Below are positions 25,083-33,944 of a DNA stretch of 64,000 nucleotides, piece by piece (the first letter of the stretch is position 1; every line of letters starts with the position of its first letter). The stretch lies in assembly GCA_035458585.1 (NCBI GenBank), contig DATHZN010000060.1, forward strand, positions 27,541 to 91,540. Reading direction: 5' to 3'. The position numbers and the translations under genes are program-made. The DNA comes from Marinobacterium_E sp035458585. GTDB taxonomy: Bacteria; Pseudomonadota; Gammaproteobacteria; Pseudomonadales; Balneatricaceae. Below the pieces are notes generated by a model, which made no database searches, was not told the DNA's origin, and saw only the letters and a program-made list of their open reading frames with translations.

Positions 25083-26570
25083 ATGAATAAAGAGATTCTG
25101 TTGGTTGCCGAAGCGGTTTCTAATGAGAAAGACGTGCCCAAGGGTGTGATCTTCGAGGCGATCGAAGTGGCACTGGCAACAGCTACCAAGAAACGTTATG
25201 ACGAAGAGGCGGATATCCGAGTTGTCATCGACCGTACTACAGGCGATTACGAAACCTTTCGTCGTTGGTTGGTCGTTGATAACGATGCAGTACCCGCCTT
25301 GGGTACCGAGCTGACAATGGAAGAGGCCGCTGAGATTGATGCCAATCTGCAGCCGGGTGATATCCATGAAGAGCAGGTTGAGTCCGTCAAGTTCGGTCGT
25401 ATCGCTGCCCAGACGGCCAAACAGGTCATCGTGCAGAAGGTTCGTGAAGCTGAACGCGCCAAGGTCGTTGAGCTCTACTCCGACCGCCTGGGTGATTTGA
25501 TCGCGGGTACGGTTAAGAAAGTGACGCGCGATAATGTGATTGTAGATTTGGGTAATAACGCCGAAGCATTGTTGCCACGGGAGAATCTGCTGCCGCGCGA
25601 AGTTTTCCGCATGGGCGAGCGCGTTCGCTCTGTGTTGCAGGAGGTGCGTTCAGAAGGTCGTGGTCCTCAGCTGATTTTGAGCCGCACTTCGAAAGAGATG
25701 CTGATCGAACTATTCCGCATCGAAGTGCCTGAAGTCGCTGAAGAGATGATCGAGATTCGTGCTGCATCCCGTGATCCGGGCGCTCGTGCAAAAATTGCTG
25801 TCAAGACGAACGATGGCCGTCTGGACCCTATCGGTGCTTGTGTCGGTATGCGCGGTGCTCGAGTGCAGGCGGTATCAAACGAGTTGGGTGGCGAGCGTGT
25901 TGATATCGTGCTCTGGGATGATAACCCTGCGCAGTTGGTTATCAACGCCATGGCTCCAGCTGAGGTTGCCTCTATTGTCATTGATGAAGAGACTCACTCA
26001 ATGGACGTTGCAGTTGCAGAAGAGGCGCTGGCAATGGCCATTGGTCGCAGTGGTCAGAACGTTCGTCTGGCGGCTGAGCTAACGGGTTGGGATCTCAACG
26101 TCATGAGCGAAGAAGAGGCGTCTGCCAAGCATGAGTCTGAGGTAGGTAAGACGATCGAACTGTTCATTCAGCATCTGGATGTTGATGAAGATCTGGCTGA
26201 GTTGTTGGTCAATGAAGGCTTCACAACGCTTGAAGAGGTCGCTTACGTCCCAGTTAATGAGATGCTTGAGATCGAAGAGTTCGATGAAGATATCGTCGAA
26301 GCTCTGCGTCAACGTGCTAAAGACGCACTGTTGAATCTGGCGATCGCCAGCGAAGAGCAACTGGGCGAGAACGAGCCAGCAGAAGACCTGTTAAACATGG
26401 ATGGTATGGATAAACATCTTGCCTACATCCTGGCGTCACGCGGCATCATCACTATGGAAGATCTCGCAGAGCAGTCTATTGAAGAGATGCTCGAAATTGA
26501 AGATATGACTGAAGAGCGTGCTGGAGAGCTGATCATGACAGCTCGTGCGCCTTGGTTTGAAGAGCAGTAA
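25083..26570 (+). CDS. nusA: Transcription termination/antitermination factor NusA
   Basis: RNA polymerase-binding factor that governs pausing, intrinsic termination and rRNA antitermination. 495 aa: N-terminal polymerase-binding domain (1-~125), S1 domain (GDLIAGTVKKVTRDNVIVDL), two KH domains (with GACVGMRGARVQAVSNELGG and AIGRSGQNVRLAAELTGW), and two acidic C-terminal repeats. The terminators upstream of rimP make autoregulation likely, as in E. coli. Confidence 0.97.
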   Translation: MNKEILLVAEAVSNEKDVPKGVIFEAIEVALATATKKRYDEEADIRVVIDRTTGDYETFRRWLVVDNDAVPALGTELTMEEAAEIDANLQPGDIHEEQVESVKFGRIAAQTAKQVIVQKVREAERAKVVELYSDRLGDLIAGTVKKVTRDNVIVDLGNNAEALLPRENLLPREVFRMGERVRSVLQEVRSEGRGPQLILSRTSKEMLIELFRIEVPEVAEEMIEIRAASRDPGARAKIAVKTNDGRLDPIGACVGMRGARVQAVSNELGGERVDIVLWDDNPAQLVINAMAPAEVASIVIDEETHSMDVAVAEEALAMAIGRSGQNVRLAAELTGWDLNVMSEEEASAKHESEVGKTIELFIQHLDVDEDLAELLVNEGFTTLEEVAYVPVNEMLEIEEFDEDIVEALRQRAKDALLNLAIASEEQLGENEPAEDLLNMDGMDKHLAYILASRGIITMEDLAEQSIEEMLEIEDMTEERAGELIMTARAPWFEEQ

Positions 26571-26601
26571 TTAATTACAACGGAGAGGGAGTAACCCCCA
26601 G

Positions 26602-29109
26602 ATGGCAGAAGTAACAATTAAGCAGCTTGCCGATGTGGTTGGTGTGTCCGTTGAGCGTTTGTTAACTCAGATGCAGGAAGCGGGCGTCCAGGGTAAAGAT
26701 GCCGCATCTAACGTCACTGAAACTGAACGTCAGCAATTGCTAGCGCATCTCAAGCGCAGCCACGGCGAAGAGGCTGAGGTGGGCGAGCCGAAGAAGATCA
26801 CACTCAAACGTAAAACAACATCGACACTTAAAGTCGGTGGAGCGGGAAGTCGTAAGACCGTTAACGTTGAGGTCCGCAAAAAGCGTACTTACGTTAAACG
26901 TGAAGAGATTGAAGAGACCCCAGTTGAAGCACCTGTTGAAGAACCGATTGCTGAACAGCAGGCTGCACCTGCCGTCGAGGCCGCTTCGGTTGCCGAGGTT
27001 GCGGCTGAGCCAGTAGTGGAAGAGGCTGTTTCGCCAGTAGAAGAGGCGTCTACGCCAGTGGAAACTAAGCCGGTTCCTGCTCCCGCTCCTGCTGCTTCTG
27101 CTCCGGCACCCGCCGCTCCTGCAGCTAAAGCCGCAGAGCCTGGTGCACCAAAAACGGCTGAACCTGCTGCCGAGGACCCTCGCAAGAAGAGAAAAGAGCG
27201 CGACGCTCGCCGTAATGAGCGTGCTGAACGTGGGGAGTCTCGTCGCGGTAAGGGTGGTAGCACTAAGCCAGCTCACAAACCTCTTAGGGGTGCTAAGCAC
27301 GGTGGCCGTACGACACCGAATCAGCATGGTTTTGAAAGGCCAACGGCAGCCATCGTGCATGAGGTGAGCATTCCAGAAAGTATCACCGTCGCGGAACTGG
27401 CGAAAAAGATGTCGGTTAAAGCCGCTGAGGTGATCAAGGTGATGTTTAAAATGGGTGCCATGGCAACCATTAACCAGCCGATCGATCAGGACACTGCAAC
27501 GCTGGTTGTGGAAGAGATGGGTCACATTGCTAAGCCGATGCAGGAGAATGCGATCGAGGATGCACTGCTCGAGTCTGTATCCTCCCACGAGGGTGAAGCT
27601 GCACCGCGCGCGCCGGTTGTGACCGTAATGGGTCACGTAGACCACGGTAAGACATCACTGCTCGACTTCATTCGGACGACACGCGTTGCTGCCGGTGAGT
27701 CAGGCGGTATTACACAGCATATCGGTGCTTACCACGTAGAGACCGGCAACGGCATGGTAACCTTCCTGGATACGCCGGGACACGCGGCATTTACAGCCAT
27801 GCGTGCGCGCGGTGCTAAATTGACCGATATCGTTGTTCTGGTTGTGGCGGCCGATGATGGCGTGATGCCTCAGACCGAAGAAGCGGTTCAGCACGCTAAA
27901 GCGGCAGGTGTACCTCTAGTAGTCGCAGTGAACAAGATCGACAAGCCAGAGGCTGACCCAGACCGCGTAAAGAACGAGCTGGCACAGCGCGACGTCATTC
28001 CTGAGGATTGGGGTGGTGACGTACAGTTCGCTCATGTTTCTGCGAAAACGGGTGAAGGCATTGATGACCTTCTGGAGAAGATCCTGCTGCAGGCAGAATT
28101 GCTTGAACTAACTGCAGTTGCTGATGCGCCAGGGCAGGGTGTCGTCGTTGAGTCGCGCCTTGATAAGGGACGCGGTCCAGTGGCTACTCTTCTGGTTCAG
28201 AATGGTACGCTGCGCAAAGGTGATATCGTACTGGCGGGCATGAACTTTGGCCGCGTGCGTGCAATGTTGGACGAGAACGGCGATCCCTTGGATGCCGGGG
28301 GGCCTGCAATCCCAGTTGAGATTCAGGGTCTGGACGGTACACCGGATGCGGGTGATGAGTTCACTGTGGTATCAAGCGAGAAGAAAGCGCGTGAAGTCGC
28401 ACTCTTCCGTCAGGGTAAATACCGTGAAGTTAAACTTGCACGCCAACAGCAGTCTAAGCTTGAGAACCTCTTCAGTAACATGCAGGCGGGTGATGTTAAG
28501 TCACTCAACATCGTTATTAAGACCGATGTTCGCGGCTCGCTTGAGGCGCTGACACACTCGCTTGAAGATCTATCGACCGACGAAGTCAAAGTGAACATTG
28601 TCTCTGGCGGTGTGGGTGGTATTGGTGAGACCGATGCCAACCTGGCGCTGGCCTCTTCAGCGATTCTGATCGGCTTCAACGTGCGTGCAGATGCGCAGGC
28701 ACGGGCCATCGTTGAGCGCGAAGAGATGGAGCTGCGTTACTACTCCGTTATTTACGACATCATCGATGATGTTAAAGCGGCGATGGGTGGACTCTTGTCA
28801 CCTGAGTTCCGTGAAGAGATTGTGGGTGTGGCTGAAGTACGTGACGTATTTAAGGCGCCTAAGATCGGTGCAATCGCCGGTTGTATGGTGACCGAGGGTA
28901 CTGTCTACCGTAACAAGCGCATCCGTGTCCTGCGTGATAACGTGGTTATCTACGAAGGTGAGTTGGAGTCACTGCGTCGCTTCAAGGATGCTGTTAATGA
29001 AGTGCGTAACGGCATGGAGTGTGGTATCGGCGTGAAGAACTACAACGATGTTAAAGTTGGCGACCAGATTGAGGTCTTCGACACCATCGAAGTTCAGCGT
29101 ACGCTGTAA
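26602..29109 (+). CDS. infB: Translation initiation factor IF-2
   Basis: GTPase that places initiator tRNA on the ribosome, here in the same operon as the initiator tRNA gene. 835 aa: a short IF2-N domain (1-50), a long low-complexity A/P/E/R/K linker (about 80-250), a second IF2-N domain (SIPESITVAELAKKMSVK), then the G domain with VTVMGHVDHGKTSLL, DTPGH and NKIDK, followed by domains II-IV. Length matches gammaproteobacterial IF2-1. Internal in-frame starts could make shorter isoforms. Confidence 0.97.
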   Translation: MAEVTIKQLADVVGVSVERLLTQMQEAGVQGKDAASNVTETERQQLLAHLKRSHGEEAEVGEPKKITLKRKTTSTLKVGGAGSRKTVNVEVRKKRTYVKREEIEETPVEAPVEEPIAEQQAAPAVEAASVAEVAAEPVVEEAVSPVEEASTPVETKPVPAPAPAASAPAPAAPAAKAAEPGAPKTAEPAAEDPRKKRKERDARRNERAERGESRRGKGGSTKPAHKPLRGAKHGGRTTPNQHGFERPTAAIVHEVSIPESITVAELAKKMSVKAAEVIKVMFKMGAMATINQPIDQDTATLVVEEMGHIAKPMQENAIEDALLESVSSHEGEAAPRAPVVTVMGHVDHGKTSLLDFIRTTRVAAGESGGITQHIGAYHVETGNGMVTFLDTPGHAAFTAMRARGAKLTDIVVLVVAADDGVMPQTEEAVQHAKAAGVPLVVAVNKIDKPEADPDRVKNELAQRDVIPEDWGGDVQFAHVSAKTGEGIDDLLEKILLQAELLELTAVADAPGQGVVVESRLDKGRGPVATLLVQNGTLRKGDIVLAGMNFGRVRAMLDENGDPLDAGGPAIPVEIQGLDGTPDAGDEFTVVSSEKKAREVALFRQGKYREVKLARQQQSKLENLFSNMQAGDVKSLNIVIKTDVRGSLEALTHSLEDLSTDEVKVNIVSGGVGGIGETDANLALASSAILIGFNVRADAQARAIVEREEMELRYYSVIYDIIDDVKAAMGGLLSPEFREEIVGVAEVRDVFKAPKIGAIAGCMVTEGTVYRNKRIRVLRDNVVIYEGELESLRRFKDAVNEVRNGMECGIGVKNYNDVKVGDQIEVFDTIEVQRTL

Positions 29110-29131
29110 TACCAGGATAATCAGGAAAAGT

Positions 29132-29530
29132 ATGGCACGTGATTTTAAACGTACCGATCGTGTTGGCGACCAGATCCAGAGGGATCTGGCGCAACTGATC
29201 CATCGTGAGATTAAAGACCCACGTATAGGCATGGTGACGATAAACCATGTGAAGGTGGCCAAGGATCTCGGTTACGCAGATGTCTACATTACCGTGCTGC
29301 CTTTGGGTGGCATGGATGAGGCTGAAGCAACCGCAAAAAGTTTGGATGTGTTGAAAAGCGCGGCAGGATTCCTGCGTGCGGAGCTTTCACGTTTGATAAA
29401 ACTGCGGGTTATGCCGCAACTCAGATTCCACTTTGACGAGAGCGTAGAGCGGGGCCGTCATTTAGCGAGCCTCATTGAACGTGCGCGCAGACTGGAAGAT
29501 GGCAAAGACAGCGGGTCAGAAGAGGCGTAA
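29132..29530 (+). CDS. rbfA: Ribosome-binding factor A
   Basis: KH-like factor for late 30S maturation and cold adaptation, 132 aa. The open frame begins earlier, inside infB, but ATG 29132 (MARDFKRTDRVGDQIQRDL) with AGGAAAAG upstream is the proper start. The DPRIGMVTINHVKVAKDLGY and RVMPQLRFHFDES motifs are present. Confidence 0.96.
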   Translation: MARDFKRTDRVGDQIQRDLAQLIHREIKDPRIGMVTINHVKVAKDLGYADVYITVLPLGGMDEAEATAKSLDVLKSAAGFLRAELSRLIKLRVMPQLRFHFDESVERGRHLASLIERARRLEDGKDSGSEEA

Positions 29531-29533
29531 TCC

Positions 29534-30493
29534 ATGGCTCGACGTAAAAAAGGACGCCGCATTGACGGCGTCTTTTTGCTTGATAAGCCTCAGGGTATCA
29601 GTTCCAACCACGCACTACAGCGGGTTAAGCGCTTATACGACGCGGCGAAGGCAGGTCATACGGGGGCACTTGATCCCCTAGCGACAGGACTGCTGCCCAT
29701 CTGTCTAGGCGAAGCGACCAAGTTTTCCCAGTTTCTGCTCGACTCAGACAAGCGCTACATCACTACCGCCAAGCTGGGCGTGCGGACAGACAGCAGTGAT
29801 GCTGATGGCGCAGTGATTGAGACTAAGCCGGTACCGCAGATCAACAGGACGGCGTTAGAGGCGCTGCTTGAGCGACGTTTTCTTGGCGATATTGAGCAAG
29901 TACCGTCGATGTTCTCGGCGCTTAAGTATCAGGGCCAACCGCTCTACAAGCTCGCACGTAAAGGCGAGAAGGTCGAGGTGAGGCCGCGTCAGGTGCATAT
30001 CTTTGAGATAAAGTTGCTGGATCTGAGAGCCGATGAGATCGATCTTGAGGTGCACTGCTCAAAGGGTACCTATATTCGCTCAATTGTAGAGGATCTGGGG
30101 CTCGAGCTTGGTTGTGGTGCGCATGTCAGTATGTTGCGCCGAACTGAAGTATCGAGCTACAACGCAGCTCAAATGCTGACGCTGGAACAGCTTGAATTTC
30201 TGGCGAGACCAGCGCAGGAGGGTGAGTCACAAGAGTGCATACAAATTCGTTTAGATGCGCTATTATTGCCCGCCTGGAGTGCTGTGGAACGCCTGCCTTC
30301 GCTCAGTTTAACTGAGGTCTTAGCGGACCGTTTGTTAAAAGGACAGAAGCTGGGTGAGCGCTTTGAACAGCGAGGTTTAGTTCGACTGTTTCATGAATCC
30401 CGTTTTTTGGGGCTGGGCGAGGTCGATGAGACCGGCCGCTTGCGAGCTAAACGCTTACAAGACACCTCAGAGGACTCGCTCTCAGAGAGATAG
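29534..30493 (+). CDS. truB: tRNA pseudouridine-55 synthase
   Basis: Makes pseudouridine 55 in the T-loop of tRNAs. 319 aa with GVFLLDKPQGISSNHALQ and the catalytic aspartate in GHTGALDPLATGLLPICLG. The mid-domain KGTYIRSIVEDLG also matches. It starts three bases after rbfA. The C-terminal PUA-like part is present. Confidence 0.97.
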   Translation: MARRKKGRRIDGVFLLDKPQGISSNHALQRVKRLYDAAKAGHTGALDPLATGLLPICLGEATKFSQFLLDSDKRYITTAKLGVRTDSSDADGAVIETKPVPQINRTALEALLERRFLGDIEQVPSMFSALKYQGQPLYKLARKGEKVEVRPRQVHIFEIKLLDLRADEIDLEVHCSKGTYIRSIVEDLGLELGCGAHVSMLRRTEVSSYNAAQMLTLEQLEFLARPAQEGESQECIQIRLDALLLPAWSAVERLPSLSLTEVLADRLLKGQKLGERFEQRGLVRLFHESRFLGLGEVDETGRLRAKRLQDTSEDSLSER

Positions 30494-30610
30494 AGAGCAC
30501 GGCTAGATTTACCTCTACTGAGGTATGACGCTGAACTGAAGATATGCTCGGTACAGCGCGACTCAACCCCGGGGCTTGACCCTGTGCATATCGTAATTAG
30601 GAGAAAATCA
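30494..30610 (+). promoter_or_regulatory. rpsO leader region
   Basis: 117 bases between truB and rpsO. A hairpin TACCTC/GAGGTA (30510-30525) and a CCCCGGGG-centred structure near 30570 may form the folded leader bound by S15, which represses its own mRNA in E. coli. I cannot confirm the fold or a promoter by eye. Confidence 0.35.
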
Positions 30611-30880
30611 ATGGCACTGTCTGTTGAGAAAAAAGCTGAAATCGTAGCTGAGTTTGGTCGTGGTCAGGGCGACACTGGTTCACCAGAAGTACAGGTTGCT
30701 CTGCTGACTGCTAACATTGAAGGCCTGCAGGGCCATTTCAAAGCTAACAAGCAGGACCACCACTCACGTCGCGGTCTGATCCGCATGGTAAACCAGCGTC
30801 GTAAGCTGCTGGATTACCTGAAAGGTAAGGATGCTGATCGTTACCTTGAGCTGATCAAGCGTCTGGGCCTGCGTCGCTAA
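30611..30880 (+). CDS. rpsO: 30S ribosomal protein S15
   Basis: Primary 16S rRNA-binding protein of the platform, 89 aa. The family pattern GDTGSPEVQVALLT, HHSRRGL and LDYLKGKD are complete. The ATG at 30611, preceded by TAGGAGAA, gives the standard length; the open frame extends 27 bases upstream without significance. Followed by a strong terminator and by pnp, the conserved rpsO-pnp pair. Confidence 0.98.
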   Translation: MALSVEKKAEIVAEFGRGQGDTGSPEVQVALLTANIEGLQGHFKANKQDHHSRRGLIRMVNQRRKLLDYLKGKDADRYLELIKRLGLRR

Positions 30881-30893
30881 GATACAGACTCAC

Positions 30894-30921
30894 GGGGCCA
30901 TACAGCGTATGGCCCTTTTTT
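30894..30921 (+). terminator. Terminator after rpsO
   Basis: GGGCCATAC (30895-30903) / GTATGGCCC (30907-30915) with an AGC loop and six T. pnp is therefore expressed by read-through or its own promoter. Confidence 0.95.
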
Positions 30922-30955
30922 ATTAATCCTCTGCTAAATCACGGCTCTTGGGCCT

Positions 30956-30996
30956 GTACTCAATTGAGTTTGCCTCGTTCGAGCTCAACTGAGTAC
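30956..30996 (+). promoter_or_regulatory. Long hairpin in the pnp leader, candidate RNase III site
   Basis: GTACTCAATTGAG (30956-30968) pairs with CTCAACTGAGTAC (30984-30996): 13 positions with a single A-C mismatch. The 15-base loop contains CTCG-TT-CGAG. E. coli pnp mRNA has a comparable leader stem cut by RNase III, after which PNPase represses its own translation. Confidence 0.7.
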
Positions 30997-31061
30997 TGGC
31001 TGTAAAAGATGTAAGATTCGCGATAGGTAGAGGCTCTCAAAGCAAAATAGGGAGCTAATCG

Positions 31062-33173
31062 ATGTTTAACACGATTACTAAGACGTTCCAGTTCGGCAAC
31101 GATACTGTAACGATTGAAACAGGAAAGATCGCCCGCCAGGCAACGGGTGCGGTGATGGTCACTGTAAACGAGAAGACACAGGTACTCTGTACTGTTGTAG
31201 GTGCCAAAGAGGCGAAAGAGGGCCAGGACTTCTTCCCCCTTTCAGTTCATTACCAAGAGAAGTACTACGCGGTAGGCCGCATCCCAGGCGGCTTCTTTAA
31301 GCGTGAAGGTCGACCGACTGAGAAAGAGACACTGACGTCGCGGCTGATTGACCGTCCAATCCGTCCGCTTTTTCCTAAAGGCTTCATGAATGAAGTACAG
31401 GTTGTGTGTACGGTCATGTCCTCTGACAAGAACGTCGATCCAGATATGGCCGCGATGATTGGTACCTCTGCGGCATTGACGATCTCAGGTATCCCATTCC
31501 TTGGCCCCATCGGTGCAGCCCGTGTGGGTTTCACTGAAGACGAAGGCTACATCCTCAACCCAACTTACGAAGCGCTAGCGAAGTCTGAGCTGGACATGGT
31601 GGTTGCAGGAACTGGCGATGCAGTGCTGATGGTTGAATCAGAAGCGAAAGAGCTGACAGAAGACGAAATGCTGGGTGCAGTACTCTTCGCGCATCAGGAG
31701 ATGCAGGTTGCAATTAATGCAATCAACGAGTTTGCTGCTGAAGCGGCTAAGCCTAAGTGGGATTGGAAACCAGCCGAGAAGAACGTTGCTCTAACTGACG
31801 CCATCAGTGCTGCTTTTGGTGCGCAGATTGACGCAGCCTTCCAGGTGGCTGACAAGATGCAGCGTCAGGATACCCTGCGCGCACTGCGTGATCAGGTTGT
31901 GGCACAGTTCGCTACGGGCGAAGAGGGCGCACCGGGTGCGGGTGAAGTCTCCAAGGTTTTCGCCTCGATCGAAAAAGGCACTGTACGTGAGCGTATCCTC
32001 AGTGGTCAGCCTCGTATTGACGGCCGTGACACTAAGACGGTTCGCCCCATCAACGTTGAAGTAGGTACTCTTAAAGGCGTTCACGGTTCAGCTGTATTCA
32101 CCCGTGGTGAAACGCAGGCCATTGTGACCTGTACACTGGGTACCAGCCGTGATGTGCAGATTATCGACGCACTGGAAGGCGAGCGCCGCGATCCGTTCAT
32201 GTTGCAGTACAACTTCCCTCCTTACTCTGTGGGTGAAGCGGGTCGAATGGGCGGCGCAGGCCGTCGTGAAATTGGTCACGGTCGTCTGGCTCGTCGTGGT
32301 GTTGCTGCTGTATTGCCAACTCAGGAGGCATTCCCATACACCATGCGTCTGGTGTCTGAGATCACTGAGTCTAATGGTTCATCTTCTATGGCCTCTGTGT
32401 GTGGTTCGTCACTGGCCATGATGGACGCAGGTGTACCCGTATCAGCCGCTGTTGCGGGTATCGCCATGGGTCTGGTGAAGGAAGACGATCGCTTTGCAGT
32501 CCTGACCGATATCCTGGGTGATGAGGATCACCTCGGCGATATGGACTTCAAAGTGGCCGGCACTGAAGCGGGTGTGACGGCGCTGCAGATGGATATCAAG
32601 ATCACCGGTATCACTGAAGAGATCATGGAGATCGCTCTGGAGCAGGCACACGAAGCGCGCGTTCACATTCTACGTGAGATGGCTAAGGTCATTGGTTACG
32701 CTCGCCCAGAGCTGGCTGACCACGCGCCTGCAATGGTACAGCTGAAGATCAACCCAGAGAAAATTCGCGACGTTATCGGTAAGGGCGGTGCAGTTATCCG
32801 TTCAATCACTGAAGAGACAGGCGCCTCTATTGATCTGGATGATGACGGCACAGTACGCATCTACGCTGACAACAAAGAGTCCTCTAAGGCTGCTGTTGAC
32901 CGCGTTACTGCTATTACCGCTGAAGCTGAAGTTGGCAAGATCTACGAAGGTAAGGTTGTTCGCATTGAGGACTTCGGTGCATTTGTTAACATTCTGCCGG
33001 GTAAAGATGGTCTGGTTCACATTTCACAGATCGCTAACGAGCGGGTGAACAAGGTGACCGACTACATCAACATGGATGATATCGTGAAAGTGAAGGTGCT
33101 GGACGTGGATATGCGCGGCCGTATCAAGTTGTCGATGAAAGACATGGAAGAGGATGAGTCTGTTGATAATTAA
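31062..33173 (+). CDS. pnp: Polyribonucleotide nucleotidyltransferase (PNPase)
   Basis: 3'-5' phosphorolytic exoribonuclease and core of the RNA degradosome, 703 aa. Two RNase PH domains (the second with RREIGHGRLARRG), an intervening helical domain, then KH (VIGKGGAVIRSITEETGA) and S1 (GKVVRIEDFGAFVNILPGKD) domains. ATAGGGAG precedes the ATG. A strong terminator follows. Probable autoregulation through the leader hairpin. Confidence 0.98.
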   Translation: MFNTITKTFQFGNDTVTIETGKIARQATGAVMVTVNEKTQVLCTVVGAKEAKEGQDFFPLSVHYQEKYYAVGRIPGGFFKREGRPTEKETLTSRLIDRPIRPLFPKGFMNEVQVVCTVMSSDKNVDPDMAAMIGTSAALTISGIPFLGPIGAARVGFTEDEGYILNPTYEALAKSELDMVVAGTGDAVLMVESEAKELTEDEMLGAVLFAHQEMQVAINAINEFAAEAAKPKWDWKPAEKNVALTDAISAAFGAQIDAAFQVADKMQRQDTLRALRDQVVAQFATGEEGAPGAGEVSKVFASIEKGTVRERILSGQPRIDGRDTKTVRPINVEVGTLKGVHGSAVFTRGETQAIVTCTLGTSRDVQIIDALEGERRDPFMLQYNFPPYSVGEAGRMGGAGRREIGHGRLARRGVAAVLPTQEAFPYTMRLVSEITESNGSSSMASVCGSSLAMMDAGVPVSAAVAGIAMGLVKEDDRFAVLTDILGDEDHLGDMDFKVAGTEAGVTALQMDIKITGITEEIMEIALEQAHEARVHILREMAKVIGYARPELADHAPAMVQLKINPEKIRDVIGKGGAVIRSITEETGASIDLDDDGTVRIYADNKESSKAAVDRVTAITAEAEVGKIYEGKVVRIEDFGAFVNILPGKDGLVHISQIANERVNKVTDYINMDDIVKVKVLDVDMRGRIKLSMKDMEEDESVDN

Positions 33174-33192
33174 TCAGTAGACGAATTCAGAG

Positions 33193-33217
33193 AAGGGAGC
33201 CTAGAGCTCCCTTTTTT
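33193..33217 (+). terminator. Terminator after pnp
   Basis: AAGGGAGC / GCTCCCTT stem (33193-33200 and 33206-33213) with a CTAGA loop and a T-run. It may also serve the convergent gene at 33267. Confidence 0.93.
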
Positions 33218-33266
33218 CTGTCCGGTATCTGGGTCAGTGTCTTTTAGAACTGCGTAGTTTTGTTCG

Positions 33267-33935
33267 CTACTCCTCTAGCGGCTCGCGATCACGCCAGGCA
33301 CGGTAGATGCGGAAGGAGTAAATTGCGCCAAACACGTTGAGGAAGTCGAGCAGCACTGAGAGCAGCATGCCGAAGAGCAATGACCCCTCTGCGATTGGCG
33401 CCACCATCAGTTCCGCAACAAATAGGAAGCCATAAATAATGGCCAGACCTTTAGCAAGGGTCCAGAACAGATCGGCTGTGCCGGCCCAGCTCATCTTCAG
33501 TGCATCCATCGGACCGCGGCCCTCCAACAGGCAGATCTGGTTGGCAATGCCAAGCCGCACGGCGATGTAGAGACCGGGAATAACCAACAGCATGAGGCCG
33601 AGTGATATCGCTATCGCACTCAGAAGGAAAGTAAAAAAGAGACGGCCCCAGTTCTTCAGCCCCAGAGCCCAGGCCTGCAGTGCCGATATCGGTTGCTTAT
33701 CAACAATCGATTGCATGTAGAAGATGCTGGCACCCAGATAGATCGGCACAAAGAGCAGGTCCATAGCCGTCAGCATGAACAGCTGATCCTGCAGGTTAGA
33801 GCCATCCTCCAGATCTCCAACCAGCGATCGCTGAATCAACATCAATCCGGCAATGAATGGGAGCTGTATGCTAAGCAGGCTGCTGAGGTTGGAACGGAAA
33901 AAGTAATAACTTTGCTTAAGGTAATCGACTGCCAT
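33267..33935 (-). CDS. Multi-pass inner-membrane protein, YciC-like
   Basis: A 222-residue protein with about five or six hydrophobic segments (for example FTFLLSAIAISLGLMLLVIP and LFGMLLSVLLDFLNVFGAIY). The layout and the VIPGLYIAVRLGIANQ segment resemble the YciC/UPF0259 family, whose function is unknown; the match is by impression only. It lies ten bases downstream of the methyltransferase gene on the same strand and may be co-transcribed with it. No enzymatic motif is visible. Confidence 0.7.
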   Translation of the reverse strand: MAVDYLKQSYYFFRSNLSSLLSIQLPFIAGLMLIQRSLVGDLEDGSNLQDQLFMLTAMDLLFVPIYLGASIFYMQSIVDKQPISALQAWALGLKNWGRLFFTFLLSAIAISLGLMLLVIPGLYIAVRLGIANQICLLEGRGPMDALKMSWAGTADLFWTLAKGLAIIYGFLFVAELMVAPIAEGSLLFGMLLSVLLDFLNVFGAIYSFRIYRAWRDREPLEE

Positions 33936-33944
33936 ATATCGCTT

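Noticed and set aside
26740..27645. 301-codon open frame on the minus strand inside infB
   Set aside because: Antisense to the low-complexity linker and G domain of IF-2; no ribosome site and an implausible protein. It is a compositional shadow.
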